Origin: Oscillospiraceae bacterium
GTDB lineage: Bacteria; Bacillota; Clostridia; Oscillospirales; Oscillospiraceae
Direction of reading: 5' to 3'
Length of the DNA stretch: 34,349 nt
NCBI GenBank assembly: GCA_017617795.1
Contig: JAFZVM010000100.1
Span: 1 to 34,349, forward strand
Positions 14,933 through 22,087 of this stretch are shown piece after piece (positions within the stretch are counted from its first letter, which is position 1; every line of letters starts with the position of its first letter). The position numbers and the translations under genes are program-made. Below the pieces are notes generated by a model. It had not been told where the DNA came from. It worked only from the letters and a program-made list of their open reading frames with translations, and made no database searches.

Positions 14933-15486
14933 AGCGTTATCCCCTCCTCTTCCAGACTCTTCCGCAGGGCCTTGCGGATCCGGGACAGGCGCACCGAGAC
15001 GGCATGCCTGCTTAAGTGAAACAGCTCCGCCAGCTCCCCGATGGAGTCGGCATGCCAGAAGCGCCGGACGAACAGGATCCTGCTCCCGGGATCCAGCGTC
15101 TCCAGGAAGGCGTTGATGACCCCGGCGACCTCCTTCGCCTCCGCCGCCTCCTGGGGGGATCCTGCGGCGGGAATACACTCCGCCAGCTCCTCCAGCGCGG
15201 CGTCGTAGACGCTGTTCCGCTTCCGGGCCGTGTTCGCATGATACCGCTTTAGGGCCTGGTTGCGCACGATCCGGCAGAGGTAGCTCAAAAGCGGAGCCGG
15301 CCGCAGGGGCGGCACCGTGTTCCACAGGGCGAGATAAGCGTCGTTCACGCACTCCTCCGCATCCCGCCGGTCGTTCAGGATGTTCTCCGCGGTCCGGCGG
15401 CACACGGTCCCGTATTTCCGGTCGAGCTCGGTGACCGCCTGCTCCGAGCGGGCGAAGAACAATTCGATGATCCGGTCGTCGTCCAA
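14929..15486 (-). CDS. ECF-type RNA polymerase sigma factor
   Basis: A 185-residue sigma-70 family protein of the extracytoplasmic function type. Region 2 spans about 20-83 (DAEECVNDAYLALWN, then YLCRIVRNQALKRYH). Region 4 spans about 120-175 with the helix-turn-helix SIGELAELFHLSRHAVSVRL. There is no region 1.1 or 3, as expected. It would direct RNA polymerase to a small regulon, often including its own operon. The start appears to be TTG, with AAGGTGA about 5 bases upstream. The downstream gene, overlapping by four bases, is the probable membrane anti-sigma factor. No convincing promoter was seen upstream; an ECF promoter would not look like a SigA site. Confidence 0.9.
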   Translation of the reverse strand: MDDDRIIELFFARSEQAVTELDRKYGTVCRRTAENILNDRRDAEECVNDAYLALWNTVPPLRPAPLLSYLCRIVRNQALKRYHANTARKRNSVYDAALEELAECIPAAGSPQEAAEAKEVAGVINAFLETLDPGSRILFVRRFWHADSIGELAELFHLSRHAVSVRLSRIRKALRKSLEEEGITL

Positions 15487-15577
15487 GCGCTCACCTTCCC
15501 TTCTGTCTCACCTGTATACTACGGATCCGGAGGCAAATATCTCAGGGTATTTCGAAAATCCCCGGGCCGGGCTTACC

Positions 15578-15606
15578 TTGTCCCTCCGCCGTTCCTATGA
15601 TACAAT
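15578..15606 (+). promoter_or_regulatory. Promoter of the hydroxyacid dehydrogenase-M42 operon
   Basis: -35 TTGTCC (15578-15583), a 17-base spacer ending in TGA (extended -10), and -10 TACAAT (15601-15606). It overlaps an in-frame ATG at 15597, which therefore cannot be the translation start. Confidence 0.72.
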
Positions 15607-15638
15607 GGGGAAAAAGCATAGGGAAAGGAAGGGTTCTG

Positions 15639-16592
15639 ATGAACGGCAAACCGACCAAGGTCCTGGTGGTGGGCGCCCACAGCGAGGAGGGCCTCCGGCG
15701 TTTCCGGGCGCTCCCCGGCTGCAGCCTCGTCATCACGGAGAATTTCCGGGATATCCCCCGGGAGGATCTGCAGGAGGCGGAGATCTTCGTGGGGCTGCCC
15801 AATCCGGATATGGTGCGGCAGATGCCCCGGCTGCGCTTCATTCAGCTGTACAGCGCCGGAGCCAACAACTATTCCTGGCTGCCGAAGGAGATCACCCTGG
15901 CCAACGCATACGGCGCATACGGAGAATCCATCTCGGAGCACATGCTCACCACCACTCTCATGGCCATGAAGCGCATGCCGGAATACCTGCGGATGCAGGA
16001 CCGGCAGGAATGGACTTTGCTGGATAATATCGACCGCTTCGCCGGTTCCAAGGTGCTGTCCGTGGGGATGGGAGCCATCGGCACCGCCTATCTGCGGAAG
16101 GCCTACGCCCTGGGAGCCGAATGCTGGGGCGTGCGCCGCACCCTGCACGACCGTCCGGATTTCGTCCGGGACCTGGTCACCCCGGAGGGGATGGATGCCC
16201 TTCTTCCGGAGATGGACGTGGTGGCCCTCAGCCTGCCGGGAACGGACGACGCGGCGGGCATGTTCGACGAGCGTCGGCTCCGGCTGATGAAGAAGTCCGC
16301 CATCCTTCTGAACGTGGGCCGGGGCAACTGCGTGGTGACGGAGGACCTTCTGCGGGTGCTGAAGGACGGCTGGTTCAAGGCCGTCTGCCTGGACGTGATG
16401 GAGCCGGAGCCTCTGCCCAAGGGGCATCCCCTCTGGACGGCGCCCCGGGTCTGGATCACGCCCCATATTTCCGGCGGCTACCGGGCCGGGGTCAACTACG
16501 ACCAGGTGACCGACGCCGTGATCCGCAACCTCACCCTGGTCCTGCAGGGACAGCCGCCGGTGCACGTCGTGGACCGGGAGCTGGGATATTGA
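15639..16592 (+). CDS. D-isomer-specific 2-hydroxyacid dehydrogenase
   Basis: A 317-residue NAD(P)-dependent oxidoreductase of the phosphoglycerate/glycerate dehydrogenase superfamily. The dinucleotide motif is GMGAIG (143-148). The catalytic residues are Arg228 in NVGRGN, Glu255 in DVMEPEP and His276 in ITPHISG. It would interconvert a 2-oxoacid and a D-2-hydroxyacid in the cytoplasm; the particular substrate is not deducible. The start at 15639 (MNGKPTKVLVVG) is chosen because AGGAAGGG precedes it and the upstream in-frame ATG lies within the promoter. The M42 peptidase gene follows 19 bases later, so the two form an operon. Confidence 0.9.
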   Translation: MNGKPTKVLVVGAHSEEGLRRFRALPGCSLVITENFRDIPREDLQEAEIFVGLPNPDMVRQMPRLRFIQLYSAGANNYSWLPKEITLANAYGAYGESISEHMLTTTLMAMKRMPEYLRMQDRQEWTLLDNIDRFAGSKVLSVGMGAIGTAYLRKAYALGAECWGVRRTLHDRPDFVRDLVTPEGMDALLPEMDVVALSLPGTDDAAGMFDERRLRLMKKSAILLNVGRGNCVVTEDLLRVLKDGWFKAVCLDVMEPEPLPKGHPLWTAPRVWITPHISGGYRAGVNYDQVTDAVIRNLTLVLQGQPPVHVVDRELGY

Positions 16593-16611
16593 ACGGAAAG
16601 GAACGGCAGCC

Positions 16612-17658
16612 ATGAACAAGCTCAATCTGAAAAAGTACACGGATTTCCTGATGAAGGAGACCGAGACCCTGCTGAACATCGACTCCCCCACCGGCTACAC
16701 GGAGGACGCGGCGGCCTGGGTATTGGGGGAATTCCAGAAGCTCGGCTTCGAAGCCCGTCTCACCAACAAGGGCGGCGTTCTGGTCTCCTTCGGAGGGGAG
16801 GACCGGGAAAACGGTCTTCTCCTGGAGGCCCACACGGACACCCTGGGGGGCATGGTGGCGGAGATCAAGGGAAACGGACGGCTCCGCCTCACCAATCTGG
16901 GGGGCATGAACCCCAACAATGCCGAGACGGAGATCGTGCGGGTGGTGACGAAATTCAGCGGCGTCTATGAAGGCACCTTCCAGCTCTGCAACGCCTCCAT
17001 CCACGTGAACGGAGAATACAACAGCACCAAGCGGGACTGGGACACCTGCGAGGTGGTGCTGGACGAGGACGTGAAGACGAAGGAGGATACGGAAAAGCTG
17101 GGGATCGCCGTGGGGGATATCGTCTGCTTCGAGCCCAACGTGCGGATCACCGGGTCCGGCTATATCAAGTCCCGCTTCCTGGACGATAAGCTCAGCGTGG
17201 GCATCCTGCTGGGTCTGGCCAGATATATCCGGGAGAAAAAGATCACGCCGAAGCGCGCGGTCTACGCCCATATCACGGTGTTCGAAGAGGTGGGCCACGG
17301 CGGCTGCGGCAGCGTCCCGGAGGGCTGCACCGAGGCCATCTCCGTGGACATGGGCTGCGTGGGGGAAGGCCTGGCCTGCACGGAAAAGCAGGTCTCCATC
17401 TGCGCCAAGGACAGCGGCGGACCCTACAGCTACCCGGTTGTGAAGGGGCTCATCGAAGCGGCGAAGCGCAGCGGCGCGGATTACGCCGTGGATATCTACC
17501 CCCACTACGGCAGCGACGTGGAGGCCACTCTGGAGGCGGGCAGCGACCTGCGCCATGGCCTGATCGGCGCCGGGGTGTATGCCTCCCACGGCTATGAGCG
17601 CAGCCACCGGGACGGGGCGGAAAACACCCTCCGCCTGCTGATCGCCTACGCCCTGTAA
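16612..17658 (+). CDS. M42-family metallo-aminopeptidase
   Basis: A 348-residue cytoplasmic peptidase of the M42 (glutamyl aminopeptidase/endoglucanase M) family. The metal and catalytic residues appear in order: His74-x-Asp76 in AHTD, the bridging Asp in RFLDDK (191-192), the Glu pair in FEEVGHGG (225-226), Asp246 in SVDMG and His326 in ASHGYE. Members form dodecameric tetrahedral peptidases that trim peptides after the proteasome-like proteases. AAAGGA lies upstream of the ATG. It ends 8 bases before the convergent flavodoxin-like gene, with no visible terminator between them. Confidence 0.9.
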   Translation: MNKLNLKKYTDFLMKETETLLNIDSPTGYTEDAAAWVLGEFQKLGFEARLTNKGGVLVSFGGEDRENGLLLEAHTDTLGGMVAEIKGNGRLRLTNLGGMNPNNAETEIVRVVTKFSGVYEGTFQLCNASIHVNGEYNSTKRDWDTCEVVLDEDVKTKEDTEKLGIAVGDIVCFEPNVRITGSGYIKSRFLDDKLSVGILLGLARYIREKKITPKRAVYAHITVFEEVGHGGCGSVPEGCTEAISVDMGCVGEGLACTEKQVSICAKDSGGPYSYPVVKGLIEAAKRSGADYAVDIYPHYGSDVEATLEAGSDLRHGLIGAGVYASHGYERSHRDGAENTLRLLIAYAL

Positions 17659-17666
17659 CGCGCTTT

Positions 17667-18233
17667 TCAGGTATTCAGAAATGCTGCAAGCTCTCTGACC
17701 TTGCTCAATGCCTCCCCGTCCTCACCGGCGGGGAGGTCGTTCGTCCTATGGCTGCACACCAGAGGGAAGATCTCCCGGACGTTCAGCTGGCGGAGCAGGA
17801 TCTTCGCCGTGGCATAGGGCCGTTTGGGATCCCCGTCCCCGCCCCCCGCCAGGATGACGCCGCCCTTTTTCGGCCGGATCCCCGGGTCCTCGTTCCGGAA
17901 GGCCCGGGCGGAGTAATAGACCTGGAACCGACTGGCGATATCCAGCAGCTTCCCCGTCAGCTCCGCATAATAGATGGGCGAGGCGATGACGATATTGCCG
18001 CACGCCTCGATATACGGATAGATCTCCTGCATCCCGTCCCGCAGGACGCATTTCTTCTCCTTCCGGCAGGCCCGGCAGTCGACGCAGGGGGAGATATCCG
18101 CCCGGTAGCAGTCCACCACCCGGTACTCTCCCGCGAGCCCTTCTGTCAGCGCCCGGATCAGGGCGGCGGTGTCCCCCTGCCTCCGGGGGGATCCGTTGAA
18201 GATCAGCGTTTTCCTGGCCGAAGCATCTCCCAT
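17667..18233 (-). CDS. Flavodoxin-family NAD(P)H-dependent reductase
   Basis: A 188-residue FMN-binding protein. The phosphate-binding loop is FNGSPRRQGDT (12-22) and the flavin edge motif is SPIYYAELTG (85-94). Between them sits CVDCRACRKEKKC (50-62), a cysteine cluster typical of the iron-sulfur flavoprotein-like branch of the family. Such proteins reduce quinones, nitro compounds or pass electrons in anaerobes. The ATG at 18233 follows GGGAGGGAG; a longer frame to 18386 is rejected because it begins inside the acetyltransferase gene in another frame. No promoter is seen in the 97 bases upstream, so it is probably cotranscribed with the acetyltransferase. Confidence 0.87.
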   Translation of the reverse strand: MGDASARKTLIFNGSPRRQGDTAALIRALTEGLAGEYRVVDCYRADISPCVDCRACRKEKKCVLRDGMQEIYPYIEACGNIVIASPIYYAELTGKLLDIASRFQVYYSARAFRNEDPGIRPKKGGVILAGGGDGDPKRPYATAKILLRQLNVREIFPLVCSHRTNDLPAGEDGEALSKVRELAAFLNT

Positions 18234-18330
18234 GGGTCTCCCTCCCTCACCGCGTCCCGGATCCTTCAGGCCCGCCGCCTGAACCGGGGCGCTTTTTTTG
18301 CTCTCTCCGCCCGGGACGATCCCGGGATCG

Positions 18331-18855
18331 TCAATCGGCGAGATCGATCCAATACCGCTCCAGATCCACGTCTTCCTCCGGCTCATGGACCGTGGATTCG
18401 TATACGCCGCCGTTTTTCAGGATCGTTCTTTTGCTGCCCTCGTTGCCGCGGATGCAGGTGATCAGCACCCGATCCAGTCCCAGCTCCCTGCATTTCGGCA
18501 AGACCATTTTCAGCATCTGCGCCGCATAGCCTTTGCGCCGTTCATCCGGCGCCACGGAGTACCCGATATGGCCCCCGTACTTTTCCAGGTAGGGGTTGAA
18601 GCAATGCCGGATCTGGATCATGCCGACGATCTTCCCGTCCTCTTCCCGCACCAGCATATACTGGGTGGACGGGACCTTTCCCCGGGGAACGGTGCGGGGA
18701 TCCTTCAAGCTGTCCGAATACGCGATCCACTCCCGCGGGTCTTCAAATCTTCTGAGGGCGCCGGTTCCGTCCATGGAATCGCCGCTGACAAGAAACTCTT
18801 TTCGGTATTCCCGGATCTGCCCTTCATATTCTGTCGTGGGTTCGATCAGTTTCAT
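18331..18855 (-). CDS. GNAT-family N-acetyltransferase
   Basis: A 174-residue acetyltransferase. The acetyl-CoA pyrophosphate-binding motif A is VAPDERRKGYAAQML (101-115), preceded by a beta strand ending GYS. The C-terminal part (ILKNGGVYESTVH) matches the usual motif B region. The acceptor substrate is unknown. The start at 18855 has AAGGAGAAGG just upstream; the open frame extends to 19047, but that crosses the promoter and has no RBS. The gene is led by a strong promoter at 18943-18971 and precedes the flavodoxin-like gene. Confidence 0.88.
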   Translation of the reverse strand: MKLIEPTTEYEGQIREYRKEFLVSGDSMDGTGALRRFEDPREWIAYSDSLKDPRTVPRGKVPSTQYMLVREEDGKIVGMIQIRHCFNPYLEKYGGHIGYSVAPDERRKGYAAQMLKMVLPKCRELGLDRVLITCIRGNEGSKRTILKNGGVYESTVHEPEEDVDLERYWIDLAD

Positions 18856-18942
18856 GATCCTTCTCCTTGTTTTCCGAGCCGAATTCTCCCGGATCCCGAC
18901 GCCGCGGACGGCGGGCCGGTGAGATCTCGGATAATCGACCCC

Positions 18943-18971
18943 ATTGTATTCGTTCGGGCGAAGATAGTCAA
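18943..18971 (-). promoter_or_regulatory. SigA-like promoter for the acetyltransferase gene
   Basis: On the minus strand: -35 TTGACT (18966-18971), a 17-base spacer and -10 TACAAT (18943-18948). This is close to the housekeeping consensus. The leader to the ATG is about 80 bases, with nothing recognised in it. Confidence 0.78.
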
Positions 18972-19021
18972 CGAATGGCGACTGCCGCCGGGAAGCGGCG
19001 GATGAGGGACAGAGAAAGACT

Positions 19022-19057
19022 CCGGGGTGCGATGCACGTTGTTGCACCGCACCCCGG
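19022..19057 (-). terminator. Terminator of the LRR/Ig-like protein gene
   Basis: Stem CCGGGGTGCG-a-TGCA / TGCA-c-CGCACCCCGG with a six-base loop and one mismatch. On the minus strand it is followed by a T-rich stretch (GAGTCTTTCTCT) and lies 28 bases after the LRR gene stop. Confidence 0.7.
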
Positions 19058-19085
19058 GGTTTGATATTCTGTTTATCCGCCGTTC

Positions 19086-21875
19086 TCAGTTCACCGTCAG
19101 CTTCGCTTCCTCGGAGGTGACGCTGCCGATGCTGTTGGTCACCACGCAGCGGTACTGAATGCCGTTGTAGGATTCCTTGGCCGTGACGGTATAGCTGGCA
19201 GAGGTAGCCCCGGTCTTATCCTTCCAGGTGCTGCTGCCGGCGGTCTTGTACTGCCACTGGTAGGTCATGCCTACGCCTGCGGCCACCACCTTGAAGGTGA
19301 CGCTCTCACCCGCCGCCGCGGTCTGGGCCGCGGGCTGGGACAGGATCTTGGGCTTCACCCCGCTCACCGTGAGGCGCACCTTGCTGCTGATTACGGTCCC
19401 CGCGGAGTTCGTCACCTTGCAGCGGTAGAGCATGCCGTTGTAGGAGGCCTTCACCGTAACGATATAGCTGGACTTGGTGGCCCCTGTCTTATTATGCCAG
19501 GTCTTGCCGTAGTCATTGGAGTACTGCCACTGGTAGGTGAGCCCCGTGCCGGAGGCCACCACCTTGTATGTAGCGGTCTCGCCTGCCGCCGCGGTCTGAG
19601 CTTTGGGCTGGGTGGTAATCACGGGTTTGGAGATGGTAACGGTGAGCGTCGCGGCGGAGGAAGTCACGCTGCCCCCGGCGTTGGAAACGACGCAGCGGTA
19701 CTGGATGCCGTTGTAGGATTCCTTCGCCGTAACAGTGTAGCTGGACTTGGTGGCCCCGGATTTATCCTTCCAGGTGCTGCTGCCGGCGGTCTTGTACTGC
19801 CATTGATAGGTGAGCCCTTCACCGGTCGCGGCCACCTTGAAGGTCGCCTTTGCCCCCGCCGCGGCGGTCTTGGCGGAGGGCTGGGTGGTGATGACGGGCT
19901 TGGCAACGGCGGTCACCGCGACGCCCTTGCCGGTCTTGTATACCTTCGTGCCGAGGCTGTCCTTCACATACACCTTCACCTTGTAGGTCCCGGTTTCCGC
20001 AGGGGTATAGCTGAAGGTCTTGGAGGTGCTGTAGGACCGGGTCTTGAGCTTGGTCCCGTCCTTGTAGAGGATGAAGTAATACTGCAGGTCCCCGATCCCG
20101 CCGGAAGCCTTGGCCGTCCAGGTGATGGCCTCGCCCACAGCGGCGGCGGTCTTATTTGCGGCGACGGATGTGACGGTCGGTACCGCATTGTAATGGATGG
20201 TGACGTCGTTCAGCTCGGTGTTGCCGCTCTTCACGGTGATCGCCGCCCAGGAAGTCTCGTCGGCGTCGTAATAGATGTCCGTCAGCCCCGTGCAGGAGTT
20301 GAAGGCGTAATTGCCGATGGTCGTCACGGCGGCCGGGATATGGAGATACGTCACGCTCTGGCAGCCCCGCAGCAGGTTTTTGGGGATCAAAGTTGCCTCC
20401 GGGCTGAGGGTGAGGGTTTCCAGAGCCGGGCAATTACGGAAGCTGCCGTCTTCGGCATTGCTGGCGCCGATGAAGGTGAGGGACGCGGGAATATTGATGC
20501 TCTTCAAGGCCGTACAGCCCTTGAATACCACTGTGCCCATGCTGCGGAGCCCCTCGGAGAGCGTCACCGTGGTCAGTGCCGTGCAGCCGGCAAACGCAGC
20601 GCCGTCGATCAGCGTAACGCTGCCCGGAACGGACAGCGTCTTCAGACTCGTACAGCCCTGGAACGCGCTGCTGCCGATGCTGGTCACTCCGTCGGGAATG
20701 TGCACTGAGCTCAGCGCCGTGCAGCCGGCAAAGGCGCTTCCGGGAATAGCGGTCACTGAGGAGGAGATCCGCACCGTTTTCAGGCTCGTGCAGCCCGCAA
20801 AGGCATAGCCCCCGATCTTCTCGATGGTATCCGGGATCGTGAGGCTCGTAATGCCCGGGCAGCCCCGCAGCAGGCTGTAGGGGATCGCGGTGAGTTCCGG
20901 GCTGAAGGAAACGGAGGTCAGCGCCGTGCAGCCGCTGAAGATCCCGTCTGCATGGTTGCTGGCGCTGACGTTTTTCAGCGTGGAGGGGATATGAACGCCG
21001 GTAAGGCCGGTGCAATCCTTAAAAGCCTGGGCGCCAAGGGAAACGAGACCTTCCGACAGCCGAACCGAAGTGAGGCCGGTGCAGCCATGAAAAGCCGCGT
21101 AGCCGATGCTCTCCACGCTGCACGGGATGGACAGCGTCGTCAGGCTCGTGCAGCCCTGGAACGCGCTGCTGCCCACAGACGTCACGCTGTTGGGGATGCT
21201 CAGCTCCGCCAGAGCCGTGCAGCCGCTGAAGGCGCTGCCGCCGATGGTCTCCACCGAAGAGGGGATGCGCACGGACCGGAGGTTCGTGCAGCCCGAAAAG
21301 GCAAAGTCGCCGATGGTCGTCACCGTGTTGGGGATGTCGATGCTCGTCAGGCCCGTGCAGCCCCGGAGGAGGCTGTAGGGCAGTTCCGTAATGCCCGGGG
21401 CGAAGGTGACGGCGTCCAGGGACGAGCAGCCGGAAAACGGTGCGTCCCCCGCATTGGCGGCGTGGAGTGAGGTCAGGGTGGAGGGGATGTAGATATGGGT
21501 CAAGGCGCAGCTGCCGAAGGCCCGGTTATGCAGCTCGCAGAGGCCCTCCGTCAGGTCCGCCGTCACCAAAGCAGTGCAGCCGAAGAAGGCCTCATAGCCG
21601 ATGGTCGTCACACTGGAGGGGATCACGACGCTGACCAGGAAATCGCTCTTCCGAAAAGCATTGCTGCTGATCTGCGTCACGGCCACGCCGCCGATGGACG
21701 AGGGGATCTCGATATCGGAGGCTAGGCCCCGATAGCCGGTGATGGCCAGGGTCCCGTCGTCCAGGGTCTTGGTTTCCCACAGCGAGTCAGCCGCCTGTAC
21801 CCCTCCCGGCAGCCATGCCAGCAGGAACGCCAGCGTCAAGATCAAAGAGGACAGCTTTTTTGCCGTTTTTTTCAT
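19086..21875 (-). CDS. Secreted BspA-type leucine-rich-repeat protein with Ig-like repeats
   Basis: A 929-residue exported protein. A signal peptide (1-28) ends GVQA-A. BspA/LRR_5-type repeats fill about 50-540, with the phrase IPSSVTTIG..AF.GCT repeated about 20 times. A PKD/Ig-like domain spans about 563-656. Three similar Ig-like modules follow at about 658-746, 748-838 and 840-929, each starting KP.I..QP and containing LTYQWQY or MTYQWQY. There is no LPXTG motif, membrane anchor, SLH or choline-binding domain, so how it stays on the cell is unclear. BspA-type repeats in other bacteria mediate adhesion or binding of host and matrix proteins; that role here is inference. The promoter is at 21917-21945; RBS GGGGG about 11 bases from the ATG. 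Confidence 0.9.
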   Translation of the reverse strand: MKKTAKKLSSLILTLAFLLAWLPGGVQAADSLWETKTLDDGTLAITGYRGLASDIEIPSSIGGVAVTQISSNAFRKSDFLVSVVIPSSVTTIGYEAFFGCTALVTADLTEGLCELHNRAFGSCALTHIYIPSTLTSLHAANAGDAPFSGCSSLDAVTFAPGITELPYSLLRGCTGLTSIDIPNTVTTIGDFAFSGCTNLRSVRIPSSVETIGGSAFSGCTALAELSIPNSVTSVGSSAFQGCTSLTTLSIPCSVESIGYAAFHGCTGLTSVRLSEGLVSLGAQAFKDCTGLTGVHIPSTLKNVSASNHADGIFSGCTALTSVSFSPELTAIPYSLLRGCPGITSLTIPDTIEKIGGYAFAGCTSLKTVRISSSVTAIPGSAFAGCTALSSVHIPDGVTSIGSSAFQGCTSLKTLSVPGSVTLIDGAAFAGCTALTTVTLSEGLRSMGTVVFKGCTALKSINIPASLTFIGASNAEDGSFRNCPALETLTLSPEATLIPKNLLRGCQSVTYLHIPAAVTTIGNYAFNSCTGLTDIYYDADETSWAAITVKSGNTELNDVTIHYNAVPTVTSVAANKTAAAVGEAITWTAKASGGIGDLQYYFILYKDGTKLKTRSYSTSKTFSYTPAETGTYKVKVYVKDSLGTKVYKTGKGVAVTAVAKPVITTQPSAKTAAAGAKATFKVAATGEGLTYQWQYKTAGSSTWKDKSGATKSSYTVTAKESYNGIQYRCVVSNAGGSVTSSAATLTVTISKPVITTQPKAQTAAAGETATYKVVASGTGLTYQWQYSNDYGKTWHNKTGATKSSYIVTVKASYNGMLYRCKVTNSAGTVISSKVRLTVSGVKPKILSQPAAQTAAAGESVTFKVVAAGVGMTYQWQYKTAGSSTWKDKTGATSASYTVTAKESYNGIQYRCVVTNSIGSVTSEEAKLTVN
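20271..21602 (-). repeat. Higher-order tandem repeat of 498 bp (166 residues) inside the LRR gene
   Basis: Equivalent residues recur at exactly 166-residue spacing: YSLLRGC at 167 and 333 and KNLLRGC at 499; GSSAFQGCTS at 235 and 401; IGY/IDG..AF at 257 and 423. A further, older copy begins near residue 92 with one residue missing (GSC-ALTHIYIPSTL). About 2.7 copies are present, each made of roughly seven LRR units. Confidence 0.85.
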
Positions 21876-21916
21876 TGTTTGTTGATCCCCCTGCAGTTTC
21901 TGTCAGTTGATGATTC

Positions 21917-21945
21917 ATTGTAATCTCGCTTTTCGCGTCTGTCAA
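21917..21945 (-). promoter_or_regulatory. SigA-like promoter for the LRR/Ig-like protein gene
   Basis: On the minus strand: consensus -35 TTGACA (21940-21945), a 17-base spacer and -10 TACAAT (21917-21922), about 40 bases upstream of the ATG. Confidence 0.82.
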
Positions 21946-21999
21946 TCGCCCCGGGCAGATGACAAACTTGTGACAGGATCGTCTCATGTCAACGATAAA

Positions 22000-22028
22000 G
22001 GAAGCGGATGGGGTTTCCATCCGCTTCC
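22000..22028 (-). terminator. Terminator of the first glycyl radical enzyme gene
   Basis: A perfect 12-bp stem, GGAAGCGGATGG / CCATCCGCTTCC, around a 5-base loop. It is followed on the minus strand by TTTATC and lies about 60 bases after the gene's stop. Confidence 0.82.
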
Positions 22029-22087
22029 CGTTCTTCTGTCCTCCGGTTCCGGAATCCGCGGCCCTCCGGATGTTCTTCCGCCCCGGA

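Noticed and set aside
14933..15403. N-terminal extension of the sigma-partner protein
   Set aside because: It overlaps the sigma factor in another frame and has shadow-like composition; the GTG at 14932 is coupled to the sigma stop.
18310..18326. Palindrome CCCGGGA-cga-TCCCGGG after the acetyltransferase gene
   Set aside because: No T-run on the minus strand, so it is not a convincing terminator; the flavodoxin gene is probably cotranscribed.
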